From the NCBI GenBank assembly GCA_900109485.1, contig FOAY01000018.1, positions 1 to 64,000 on the forward strand: a DNA stretch of 64,000 nt, in the 5' to 3' direction. This document shows positions 1 to 7,174 of the stretch, in pieces. The notes beneath the pieces were generated by a model. The model was not told the origin of the DNA, did no database searches, and saw only the letters and a program-made list of their open reading frames with translations. The stretch comes from Kosakonia sacchari. GTDB lineage: Bacteria; Pseudomonadota; Gammaproteobacteria; Enterobacterales; Enterobacteriaceae. The stretch's first letter is position 1; each line of letters opens with the position of its first letter. Both the position numbers and the translations under genes were made by a program.

Positions 1-345
1 GAGAAGTAAATTACCGGAGATGGTGAGACAGGAGCTGTGGGGGATACTGCTGACATACAACCTGGTGCGGTATCAGATGGTGAAAATGGCGTTCAGCCTG
101 AAAGGCGATTATCTGCCGTATCAGCTGAGCTTCAGCGGTTCGGTGGCAGAAATAATGCGGCTGTTAATCGGGCTGCCATGGTCCTCACCGGGAGCAGTGC
201 CGGGACACCTGAAGCACTTCTACAGCAATGCCGCGATGCTGAAACTGCCACCGAGACGGGAGCGGGAGTATGAAAGAGAAGTGAGGCAAAAAAAGCCCAA
301 ATACCCTTTTAAAAACAATGCCAGTCACCTTAAGTGACTGGCATT
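1..345 (+). mobile_element. 3' end of an IS4-family insertion sequence (truncated by window edge)
   Basis: The window opens inside an IS4-family transposase reading frame. Just past it is a long inverted repeat with 12-bp arms (317-328 and 334-345, AATGCCAGTCAC and its complement) and a 5-bp spacer. The transposase stop codon lies inside the right arm. This terminal palindrome probably combines the IS end with a transcription stop. The left end is outside the window, so it cannot be said whether the element is complete. The exact right boundary is estimated at about 345. Confidence 0.65.
2..337 (+). CDS. IS4-family transposase, C-terminal part
   Basis: This is the last ~111 codons of a DDE transposase; the frame is open at the window edge, so the start lies upstream. 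The visible part carries the IS4-type C-terminal signature VRQELWGILLTYNLVRYQM, a helix following the catalytic glutamate region, and a basic tail. The catalytic DDE residues lie outside the window. Together with the terminal inverted repeat it marks the left flank of the T6SS effector and ccdAB segment as a site of past transposition. The family call rests on recalled similarity to IS4/InsG; the particular IS cannot be named. Confidence 0.7.
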   Translation, partial: RSKLPEMVRQELWGILLTYNLVRYQMVKMAFSLKGDYLPYQLSFSGSVAEIMRLLIGLPWSSPGAVPGHLKHFYSNAAMLKLPPRREREYEREVRQKKPKYPFKNNASHLK

Positions 346-439
346 AGCCTGCGGGCGCTTTTTTTGTCTCCACATAGACCTGCATATTCACTTCCTGCAT
401 TTCACATTGACCAAAGTTGAAAAAGCGAAGCAATACCCC

Positions 440-638
440 GCAACTCATGGTTTGAAGTACGTGCAGAGCCAAATGCCGCGGCAGTAAAACCGCATCAAAA
501 GCACTTTAAAGTTGCAAAAGGGATGGTGAGTTTGCTGCGTTCTGGCGGGGAAACTATCGCGTAACGAACTACCTCAACGAAAGCGGTGATATCTACCTGC
601 CACCGCCGGGTAATAAAAAGAGACAAAACGAAAAATAG
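440..638 (+). pseudogene. Remnant of an unrecognised protein gene, frameshifted
   Basis: Two neighbouring frames carry protein-like sequence that would join into one C-terminal end. One frame reads KPHQKHFKVAKG up to about 520. Another, from 510 to the stop at 636-638, reads GEFAAFWRGNYRVTNYLNES followed by GDIYLPPPGNKK. A single indel near 520 would restore one continuous tail. No start codon or ribosome site is visible and the 5' part is missing. It lies between the IS4 end and the effector/immunity pair, which suggests the decayed end of an older gene cut by the insertion. The family is not recognised; a secretion-system effector is possible from context only. Confidence 0.35.
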
Positions 639-645
639 GCGAGAA

Positions 646-1077
646 TTAATTTTCACACTTATGTAACTTAATAACACCACCTTCAGAATAATACTGTACG
701 AAATCGGGATCAGTGCTCCAAAAATATTTTAATTTCTTATTGTCGTAAAATCCTTTCCAGCGCAACTCCCCATTTTGCTTGATGATGCTGAGTTCTGCCA
801 CCGGTTTTATCTGGCTTATATTTTTCCAGTCGAAATTCATGCCACCTCTGCCAAGATCTGCAACACTATCATAGTAAAGATTAAGTTTATTTTTATCGAT
901 TTCCTTTGCATGTATATTAATAACTATCTGATTATCATTAACAACAAGAGGATTAGGTTTATCGTTGATATTAATAGAGAAACCATCATCATCACAAGTA
1001 GTACCCCACATGCCAAAATTTGAGTCTGCATGCGTTGCCACGGAAATGAATAACAGAATAAAAGGCCAAATTTTCAT
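646..1077 (-). CDS. Small secreted protein, probable immunity protein of the adjacent muramidase effector
   Basis: A 143-residue protein with a clear signal peptide (residues 1-17, MKIWPFILLFISVATHADS, cleavage near HA-DS) and two cysteines in the mature part (CDDDG near the N-terminus and C140 near the C-terminus) that could form a disulfide. It begins 3 bp after the stop of the upstream effector gene, so the two are almost certainly cotranscribed. A periplasmic product directly behind a peptidoglycan-degrading effector is the usual layout of a T6SS immunity protein. No family was recognised. The role is inferred from position, export signal and size. It is more AT-rich than the core genes of the window. 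Confidence 0.6.
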   Translation of the reverse strand: MKIWPFILLFISVATHADSNFGMWGTTCDDDGFSININDKPNPLVVNDNQIVINIHAKEIDKNKLNLYYDSVADLGRGGMNFDWKNISQIKPVAELSIIKQNGELRWKGFYDNKKLKYFWSTDPDFVQYYSEGGVIKLHKCEN

Positions 1078-1080
1078 TAT

Positions 1081-3240
1081 TTATGACTCCATGATGGTTG
1101 TAATATATCCAATATCCAGGTGAAGGTCAGTCCTTCCAGACAATTCCTCATCAAGATAATAATTGTACAAAGAAAGTGCTTCCCGTTTTGATTTTGCAGG
1201 CTGACCATACCTGCCTGGTGGAAGGCTTGCCCATTCATAACTCAATATATCTAATGCGCCATCAATTTCGCCGGACATTATTTTATCTAAAGAATTTTTC
1301 CTTTTATATTTGAAAATTAAAATGCAAAATTCATCTTGAGATTTTGGGGTGAAATCGACAATACCAGCATCTGCACGGAGAGAAACCATTCTTGGATCAT
1401 TCCAGGTATAACCCATAATCTGATATGCCCCAGCTGCTGAGGAGGTGAGGTTGCCTCTTGTAATGGAGACCTGAGGGTGGTCGCTAAAGTCTTTATGATA
1501 ACTCTTGATGAAAGATTGCCCTCCAAATAAAGTCTCATAACCCGCTTCACCAACGGTTCCTTCCCCAACACGGAGCATCCTCATAACTGCCCGAACTCTT
1601 GCCTCCCCAGGAGATAGCGCAGAAAAGTTTAGTGCAGCAAGAAACACAATGGGGTGCATATGCCAGACAGCGTTCCCTTTATCAAACGGTGGCACCTGAC
1701 TCATCCACTCGCATTCATCTAGCCATTTTTTAGCGTACTCAATGCGCAACATATCGAAGTTCTGAAAATAGGTTGCCCACTTATGATGGCTGCTACCACC
1801 GAACCATTCTGAACCGTGTTTGACCACCAGTCGGGACACTATTCTTCGGACGCCCATTTCTGGGTGATGGATGGCATTAAAAATTTCCCGGTCGCTCATC
1901 ATGCCGTCCTGGTCTGTATCCAGTCTGTCCAGCATGGCTTTATAAAAACGGGACACCGCTGCCTGCTGCATGCCCTTATCCGGGTTAATCCGCTCAGCCA
2001 GCCAACTGTATGCGTCCCGCATCCAGCCTTCACGCAGCGATTTTTTCATGTCGCTGTCGGACTCCTCCATCAGCGCACAAAATTCTCGCTCCGTCAGGTC
2101 GTACTGGTTCAGCTCGTCCACATCATCCTGACTCATCCAGGTATGAGGCCGTATCTGATACCATGCCTTACCATTGCTGGTCTGTGGGTCACATTTATCA
2201 CGCTCCAACACTTTACCGCCGTCCCGTTCTGTGATGACGCTTATCTTCTCGAACGATTCACCTGTTTTGATATACAGCGGCTTGTGTAATCCCAGACGGA
2301 TATATTTTTTCCCTGTAGTAACTTTGCCGGGATTGCTGAGAAAATCTGGTATACGTGAATCGGTACTCAGAACTTCAATATGGGCAAAATAGCGGGTACC
2401 TGTTTTTCCCATCCCAACAGGATAGATATCTTTTGCCAGAAAGCCCACCGCATCTCCGGCGCGGATGTTTACAGAAGCAGATGGTTTAACCACGACGTTG
2501 AATTCGTTCTGTGCGACGGCGTGTTGCAGCCACGCAGGCAGGGCCGCGTAATGTTCCCCAGCCTGCGTCATATACTCCGGCAGCAAAGTGACCCAGAAAG
2601 CTTCTCCTGTAGCTACGCCTTTATTATTCAGAGAGTTCACCAGTCCAAACGGCTGTACTTCACCATGATTACGGAACTGTGCTTGTTTTAGAATAATGGC
2701 GCGGCTGTCGGCATTGAAGTAGCCCTGACCCGGTGAGATATCTGCCACACCGTCAGCGGAGATGCTAGCGTCATGGCTGCCCACCGGATGTCTGAGCACG
2801 GTTTTTAATGCTTTGATGGTTCTGCTTTTCGGATAGGCTGAGAGCGGCGCTAACCCCATGTACAGAGAATAAAATTCCAGCCAGGTGCTTTCCTGTCGCG
2901 GGTTGGGTTTACAGGTGGATTTGATTAAGACGAAGGTACTGGAATACTGAAGTGTCTGCTTATTATATATATTAGTCAGATAGTCCTTATTGATGCGCCA
3001 GGCGACGACCTCACCGTCTGCCATACACTGCAGGGGGATTGCTGTATCTGCATTATCTTCTTTCAGTATCGAACCAGGTGCAGAAACATCACTGATATGG
3101 ATCCCACCATGCCATAAACAGTTTGTACCAGCGAGCCATGAGCCATGCGGCTCACGTCCGATACTGTCCATTATTTCTTTCAGATCGGTATATTCTTTTC
3201 CGTCATTTTTACGAGCGGGAAAACAGATTTTCATTCGCAT
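1081..3240 (-). CDS. Modular cell-wall-degrading effector: M23-like domain, EF-hand, lambda-R-type lytic transglycosylase
   Basis: 719 residues, no signal peptide. Residues about 40-85 resemble the start of an M23/LytM domain (WHGGIHI, then a CMADGEVVAWR-like strand), but the usual HxxxD zinc pair reads HxxxH and no later HxH is visible, so this part may be inactive. An EF-hand-like loop DTDQDGMMSDRE starts at 441. Residues 549-719 match the fold signature of lambda endolysin R (GH104): GEG with candidate catalytic Glu560, then a DFSDHPQVSI block, an SSAAGAYQIM block, a FTPKSQDEF block and an EWASLPPGRYGQ block. Without its own export signal but followed by an exported immunity candidate, it is best read as a T6SS anti-peptidoglycan effector. 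The delivery route is inference. Confidence 0.75.
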   Translation of the reverse strand: MRMKICFPARKNDGKEYTDLKEIMDSIGREPHGSWLAGTNCLWHGGIHISDVSAPGSILKEDNADTAIPLQCMADGEVVAWRINKDYLTNIYNKQTLQYSSTFVLIKSTCKPNPRQESTWLEFYSLYMGLAPLSAYPKSRTIKALKTVLRHPVGSHDASISADGVADISPGQGYFNADSRAIILKQAQFRNHGEVQPFGLVNSLNNKGVATGEAFWVTLLPEYMTQAGEHYAALPAWLQHAVAQNEFNVVVKPSASVNIRAGDAVGFLAKDIYPVGMGKTGTRYFAHIEVLSTDSRIPDFLSNPGKVTTGKKYIRLGLHKPLYIKTGESFEKISVITERDGGKVLERDKCDPQTSNGKAWYQIRPHTWMSQDDVDELNQYDLTEREFCALMEESDSDMKKSLREGWMRDAYSWLAERINPDKGMQQAAVSRFYKAMLDRLDTDQDGMMSDREIFNAIHHPEMGVRRIVSRLVVKHGSEWFGGSSHHKWATYFQNFDMLRIEYAKKWLDECEWMSQVPPFDKGNAVWHMHPIVFLAALNFSALSPGEARVRAVMRMLRVGEGTVGEAGYETLFGGQSFIKSYHKDFSDHPQVSITRGNLTSSAAGAYQIMGYTWNDPRMVSLRADAGIVDFTPKSQDEFCILIFKYKRKNSLDKIMSGEIDGALDILSYEWASLPPGRYGQPAKSKREALSLYNYYLDEELSGRTDLHLDIGYITTIMES

Positions 3241-3493
3241 AGTCCATTACAGCTAAAGAAATTAACCCTTTGATAATTGTGGTTAGCTCATTTTACAAGC
3301 AATAATGACATCTACAACAAGATTGGAATTAAGTGAAACCGTCCTTCGTAGCATCCAGGTAAATAAGATTCGTCTTCGAAATTTACTCGCTGTCGGCTGT
3401 GTCGAATGGATACTCCGGGTCACGAGGCAGTTTACAATTCAGTTATTGATGGTGTTGACCCGGGTAGTGCACTTAAAGCTTAAGGGCGGTTGA
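3241..3493. other. Non-coding stretch upstream of the effector, no gene recognised
   Basis: AT-rich DNA just upstream of the effector start presumably holds its minus-strand promoter. A short peptide-like run TPGHEAVYNSVIDGVDPGSA can be read on the plus strand near 3410-3482. It has no start or ribosome site and is not recognised; it may be another gene scrap. The plus-strand frame beginning at 3305 has no coding character. Nothing else is supported here. Confidence 0.4.
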
Positions 3494-3577
3494 CACTGGA
3501 GCATCACTTTCGCCATCGGTGCGCTGCTGTTCTGTATCGTCGAACTGGAAAAACCTCATCCGCAAATACGTCAATAA
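3494..3577 (+). pseudogene. Possible C-terminal scrap of a P-type cation ATPase
   Basis: A 27-codon open stretch with no start codon, immediately preceded by a stop, encodes HWSITFAIGALLFCIVELEK and seven more residues before a stop at 3575-3577. A last transmembrane helix ending in VELEK is typical of the C-terminus of some P-type cation-transporting ATPases. The rest of such a gene is absent, so if the reading is right this is a deletion remnant. The match is from memory and short, so chance remains a real alternative. Confidence 0.25.
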
Positions 3578-3620
3578 CGCCTGCTACCTGTAGATTGCCG
3601 GATATTCTGGCTGGTTGCTG

Positions 3621-3663
3621 TGTGTTTACACGCGTATACTACACATATATCTACACAGGAGGA
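3621..3663 (+). promoter_or_regulatory. ccdAB operator/promoter and ribosome binding site
   Basis: A GTATAC hexamer at 3634-3639 is flanked at 10-bp intervals by related hexamers, GTTTAC (3624-3629) and CATATA (3644-3649). The F-plasmid CcdA ribbon-helix-helix dimer binds GTATAC-type palindromes, so this looks like the autoregulatory operator. An AGGAGG ribosome site follows at 3657-3662, well placed for the ATG at 3670 and deciding that start. Confidence 0.55.
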
Positions 3664-3669
3664 CAAATC

Positions 3670-3912
3670 ATGCCCGTTGCTGCGAAACAGAGAAACAAAC
3701 AGAACGTCAGCGTGACCGTAGAGCGCGACTTACTGGAGCAGGCTCGTAAAGAGGGAATTAATCTTTCACAAACGCTGGCAACCGCGCTGGAAGGGGAATT
3801 ACGCTCTCTGGCTGCCGAGCGCTGGAAGCGCGAAAATGCCGCCGCAATTGATGATCTCAATGAGTTTATCGCCGAACGCGGCCATTTCTCGGATGAACAC
3901 AGGAAGTTTTAG
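3670..3912 (+). CDS. ccdA: CcdA-type antitoxin
   Basis: 80 residues, the size of chromosomal CcdA proteins. The N-terminal half (NKQNVSVTVERDLLEQARKE) is a ribbon-helix-helix DNA-binding domain. The C-terminal half (WKRENAAAIDDLNEFIAERG) is the acidic, flexible toxin-binding tail, ending near F80. The longer frame starting at 3490 is not used: the strong AGGAGG at 3657-3662 fits only the ATG at 3670. CcdA neutralises CcdB and, in complex with it, represses the operon. The toxin gene starts 3 bp after the stop. A chromosomal copy next to IS and effector remnants is consistent with horizontal gain. Confidence 0.88.
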   Translation: MPVAAKQRNKQNVSVTVERDLLEQARKEGINLSQTLATALEGELRSLAAERWKRENAAAIDDLNEFIAERGHFSDEHRKF

Positions 3913-3915
3913 CCC

Positions 3916-4227
3916 ATGCAATACACCGTTTATCGAAACAAGAGTAATAGCAGGGAGTATCCGTTTCTGCTGGATGTGCAGAGCGATATTATCGGTAGTA
4001 TGAACTCACGAGTCGTGATCCCACTGTGCCCACTGGCGGACTACAAAGATCGCCGTCGGGTGGAACGTTTAAACCCGGTGCTGGAGATCGAGGGGCAAGC
4101 GTATCTGTTGCTGACGCACGATCTCGCCGGGGTCAGTCTGGCGATATTAGGTGAGAAAGTCTGCAGCATGAACGCCCGGCGCGATGTTATTCGCAGTGCG
4201 ATGGATTTTATTTTTGACGGTATCTGA
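3916..4227 (+). CDS. ccdB: CcdB-type toxin (DNA gyrase poison)
   Basis: 103 residues, the usual CcdB size (F CcdB is 101). It shares the CcdB core: MQYTVYRNK start, LLDVQSDIIGSMNSRVVIPL, a THDLAGV strand and the final helix RSAMDFIFDGI. CcdB traps DNA gyrase as a covalent cleavage complex. In F CcdB the last residues W99-G100-I101 are needed for poisoning. Here the equivalent end is D-G-I, so Gly and Ile are kept but Trp is replaced. As far as I recall, chromosomal homologues vary at this position too, so loss of activity cannot be concluded. It is followed directly by a hairpin terminator. Confidence 0.88.
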   Translation: MQYTVYRNKSNSREYPFLLDVQSDIIGSMNSRVVIPLCPLADYKDRRRVERLNPVLEIEGQAYLLLTHDLAGVSLAILGEKVCSMNARRDVIRSAMDFIFDGI

Positions 4228-4262
4228 AGTGACGGATTGCCTTACGGAACCCGTCACTTTTA
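4227..4262. terminator. Bidirectional terminator between ccdB and the ABC transporter operon
   Basis: Inverted repeat AAGTGACGG ... CCGTCACTT followed by T residues on the plus strand and preceded by few A residues. It sits between the convergent ends of ccdB (plus) and the permease gene ending at 4278 (minus). Confidence 0.6.
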
Positions 4263-4277
4263 GTGCAACCTGCCCGC

Positions 4278-5099
4278 TTATTTCCCCAGCTTCGACAGCA
4301 TATCGGGGCGCATAAACTTGTGGATCACCAGCATAAACAGCACCGACGGCACCAGCAGGATCAGCGCGGTGATCGACGACACCTGGTAGTTGCCCGACAT
4401 GCTGGCGGTATAAAGCAAAATAGGCAGCGTGGTGATATCCGGCGCGCCGACGAAGAAGGTGGCGGTAAACTCATCCAGCGATTCCAGAAAGACAAAGATG
4501 CTGGCGGCAATCAGCCCCGGCGCGGCCTGCGGCAGAATAATATGGAAAAACGTATATACCGGCCCGGCGCCCAGATTGCGCGATGCGCGCGCCAGCAGTG
4601 GATCGAGCGACGAAAACGCCGCGACGCTTATCCAGATGGAATACATCAGCCCATGTACGCTGTGCACCAGCACCACACCGGCAACCGTGCCATTTAGCCC
4701 CCACTGATAAAACAGCCGCGCCACGTTCATATACACCGTCAGATTGGGAAACGCCTGCGGGATCAGAAACAGCAGCATAAAGAACGCGCGGCACGGCATA
4801 CCGCGCTGGGCAAGCGCATAACCTGCCGGTACTGAGATGAGCAGGCAAACCAGCACCGCCAGCACGGCAATCACCACGCTTATCGACAGCGAACCCGAAA
4901 CGTCGCTATACGGGCTAAACACCTGGCTCCAGTATTTCAGCCCCCACTGGCTCGGCAGCGTATGCGGGAAGAACCAGCTCTCCGCCACCGTCCAGATCAG
5001 CAGATTCAGCAGCGGGCCGAACAGCGCCAGCACCAGAAATGTCAGCAGCAGCGTTTGCAGCAGAAAACTGCCGCGCAGTTTTTGTCGGAAGCTATTCAT
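4278..5099 (-). CDS. ABC transporter inner-membrane permease (second of two)
   Basis: 273 residues with about six transmembrane helices and the binding-protein-dependent permease signature near residue 180 (SRNLGAGPVYTFFHIILPQA, an EAA-type loop contacting the ATPase). The ATG at 5099 overlaps the stop of the upstream permease gene by 4 bp (ATGA), indicating translational coupling and fixing the start; the frame upstream of it is the shadow of that gene. It is the last gene of an ATPase - binding protein - permease - permease operon, in the style of the Fbp/Pot/PhnV permeases. The substrate is not evident from sequence. Confidence 0.85.
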   Translation of the reverse strand: MNSFRQKLRGSFLLQTLLLTFLVLALFGPLLNLLIWTVAESWFFPHTLPSQWGLKYWSQVFSPYSDVSGSLSISVVIAVLAVLVCLLISVPAGYALAQRGMPCRAFFMLLFLIPQAFPNLTVYMNVARLFYQWGLNGTVAGVVLVHSVHGLMYSIWISVAAFSSLDPLLARASRNLGAGPVYTFFHIILPQAAPGLIAASIFVFLESLDEFTATFFVGAPDITTLPILLYTASMSGNYQVSSITALILLVPSVLFMLVIHKFMRPDMLSKLGK

Positions 5100-5929
5100 G
5101 ACTGCGCTCCTTTCGCCTGCAGGCTGTGGCGTAAATAGAACCAGGAAAGCAGCGCGCAAATCAGATACGAAATGACGCCCATCGCGTTGGCAACCGGGTA
5201 ATCGCCGTAAGAGTTGACGCGAAACGCCATATCCACCGTCATCATCGTTGGCGTACCGGTGCCGATCATCAGCGGTACAGAAAGGACCGACATCATCGTC
5301 ACGGTCGACAGCACCATCGCCACGCCAATTGTCGGCAGCACCTGCGGCAAAATAATGTCGAACAGAATGCGCAGGCGGGAAGCGCCAAGGTTTTTCGCTG
5401 CCAGAATATGGGCCGGATCGACCGCCGACATCGCGCCGCAAATCAGCAACGTAGTGAAGGCCATCTGTTTCCAGACAAACGTAATAATGATCCCACTCCA
5501 GCCGAGCAGCGACGTGGTCTCCATCGGCGTCATCACCCCGGCGGCGACCAGCACATTATTCATCAGGCCGTTTTTCGCCAGAAAAGTGCGCATCATTTGC
5601 GCGGTCACAATAAAGGGAATAAACAGCGGCAGGCGGTACAAAAAGGCCAGCGTTTTGACGATCCCGCGAAACGGCGACAGCACAATGATCGCCGCGATGC
5701 TGATCGACAGCAACGCGAGGATCGCCAGCGACGTCAGCACAATAATCACGGTAAACAGAATGTCATTCGAGTAGAGCGCCAACACTTTATCAAAATGCGC
5801 CAGCGTCAGTTGCCCTGCCTGGCTGGTAAAGGCCGAGATCAGCGAAAAGCCCAGCGGCCAGAGGAAAAACACCGCTATCATCAGCGTCGCCGGAGCCACC
5901 AGCAGTAAATATTTCATCGCGTGTCGCAT
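5096..5929 (-). CDS. ABC transporter inner-membrane permease (first of two)
   Basis: 277 residues with a start MRHAMKYLLLVAPATLMIAV, about six membrane spans and the coupling loop AAKNLGASRLRILFDIILPQ. It pairs with the downstream permease as a heterodimeric channel, as in spermidine/putrescine, iron(III) and 2-aminoethylphosphonate importers. An internal ATG at residue 5 is an alternative start. It lies 65 bp downstream of the binding-protein gene. Confidence 0.85.
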   Translation of the reverse strand: MRHAMKYLLLVAPATLMIAVFFLWPLGFSLISAFTSQAGQLTLAHFDKVLALYSNDILFTVIIVLTSLAILALLSISIAAIIVLSPFRGIVKTLAFLYRLPLFIPFIVTAQMMRTFLAKNGLMNNVLVAAGVMTPMETTSLLGWSGIIITFVWKQMAFTTLLICGAMSAVDPAHILAAKNLGASRLRILFDIILPQVLPTIGVAMVLSTVTMMSVLSVPLMIGTGTPTMMTVDMAFRVNSYGDYPVANAMGVISYLICALLSWFYLRHSLQAKGAQS

Positions 5930-5994
5930 GGTAAACCTGAGTTATCGCCGTAAAAAAGATGCCCGGACCGACAACATCCGGGCACCCACATCCA

Positions 5995-7140
5995 TCAGTT
6001 CGAAACCTGGCTCTCGTAACCCTCTTTGATGTCGTCAAAGTAGTGGGTAATCGGGAAGTTTTTGCCGTATTTCGCCAAATCTTGCGGTGAAATTTCAGCG
6101 AACAGTTTCTGCCAGGTGGCGTCATCCAGCTTCTCTTTGACGTATTTCGCGTCAATCCCTGGATACCAGTTGAACTGCTTCACAATCCCCTGCGCCTGCA
6201 CTTCCGGGCTGGTCGCCAGCGCAATAAATTCCTGCGCCAGTTTGGCCTGCGCGGCATGCGCTGGCACCACGTAGTACATCGGCTGTCCTGGCATACCCGG
6301 CGCAATCAACGCCAGTTTGATCGACGGCGGCAGTTTGCCCTGATCTTTCCAGCTATAGAACATATCAACCCACACCGGCCCCATGGAGATTTCACCGCGG
6401 CTCAGCATATCCAGCGTCCCGGCGTTACCCGGCGTAAAAGTGACGTTCTTGTTGAATTCTTTCAGTTTGGCGTAAGCCTGCGTCCACTCTTTTTCCACGC
6501 CTTTATCGTAAGGCTGCGCGGTAAGACGATCCGCGCTGGTGCCATAGGCATACATCCAGCCCACCACGAAGCTCACGCCGGACATACCGTTTTTAATACC
6601 GTTATAGCCAAAGGCTTTCGGGTTTTTCTCTGACCACTGCACCAGTTCGTCGTAGGATTTCGGCGGCGTTTTGACTAGATCGCTGTTATAGGCAATTGCC
6701 GTCTGGCTTAAGAACATCGGCATCACGTAGCCATCAACATTAACGCCCAGCGCGTTTTTCGCGTTTTCCGCCGTCACCATGCTGCCAGTGCTGACAGCCG
6801 GGCGGTATTTGTCCAACAACCCTTTTTCAACTAATTGTCCACCAGCGTTCTGATGCACTACGGCAACGTCGATATCCCAGCTTTTCGCGCCGCTTTGCTG
6901 CTGCGCCGTCAGTTTTTCGATGATCTTATTCGACCCGGCATCGCCCGGCCCGGTGCCGATCACCTGCACTTTTACGCCCGGATGCGCGGCTTCAAATTTC
7001 GGCCCCAGCCAGGTTTTGACATAGTCCACCATATTTTGGTCGCCCGCCGTTGCAACATTGAGAACCGTTTCGGCGTTCGCGGCATGCAGAGACCCCAAAC
7101 AGAGTGCGGCTGTGACAGCAAGTTTCGTTTTTACGGACAT
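5995..7140 (-). CDS. Periplasmic solute-binding protein, family 1
   Basis: 381 residues. The ATG at 7140 is chosen because it opens a typical signal peptide (MSVKTKLAVTAALCLGSLHA, cleavage after AANA, about residue 23); the longer frame overlaps the ATPase gene. The mature protein begins ETVLNVATAGDQNM and has the two-lobe plan of extracellular solute-binding proteins that serve PotD/Fbp-type importers. It captures the ligand in the periplasm and delivers it to the two permeases encoded downstream. The context with a phosphodiesterase-like and a phosphatase-like gene suggests a phosphorylated ligand, which is inference. Confidence 0.85.
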   Translation of the reverse strand: MSVKTKLAVTAALCLGSLHAANAETVLNVATAGDQNMVDYVKTWLGPKFEAAHPGVKVQVIGTGPGDAGSNKIIEKLTAQQQSGAKSWDIDVAVVHQNAGGQLVEKGLLDKYRPAVSTGSMVTAENAKNALGVNVDGYVMPMFLSQTAIAYNSDLVKTPPKSYDELVQWSEKNPKAFGYNGIKNGMSGVSFVVGWMYAYGTSADRLTAQPYDKGVEKEWTQAYAKLKEFNKNVTFTPGNAGTLDMLSRGEISMGPVWVDMFYSWKDQGKLPPSIKLALIAPGMPGQPMYYVVPAHAAQAKLAQEFIALATSPEVQAQGIVKQFNWYPGIDAKYVKEKLDDATWQKLFAEISPQDLAKYGKNFPITHYFDDIKEGYESQVSN

Positions 7141-7174
7141 GATGTATCCCCAGGAAAAAGTGTGTCGGTTGGCA

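Noticed and set aside
1081-3240. Prophage endolysin rather than a T6SS effector
   Set aside because: There is no holin, Rz or other phage gene nearby, the protein is far longer than an endolysin, and it is followed by a secreted immunity-like gene.
3490-3669. N-terminal extension of ccdA from an upstream ATG
   Set aside because: The strong AGGAGG ribosome site fits only the ATG at 3670, and the extension has no CcdA similarity and covers the operator.
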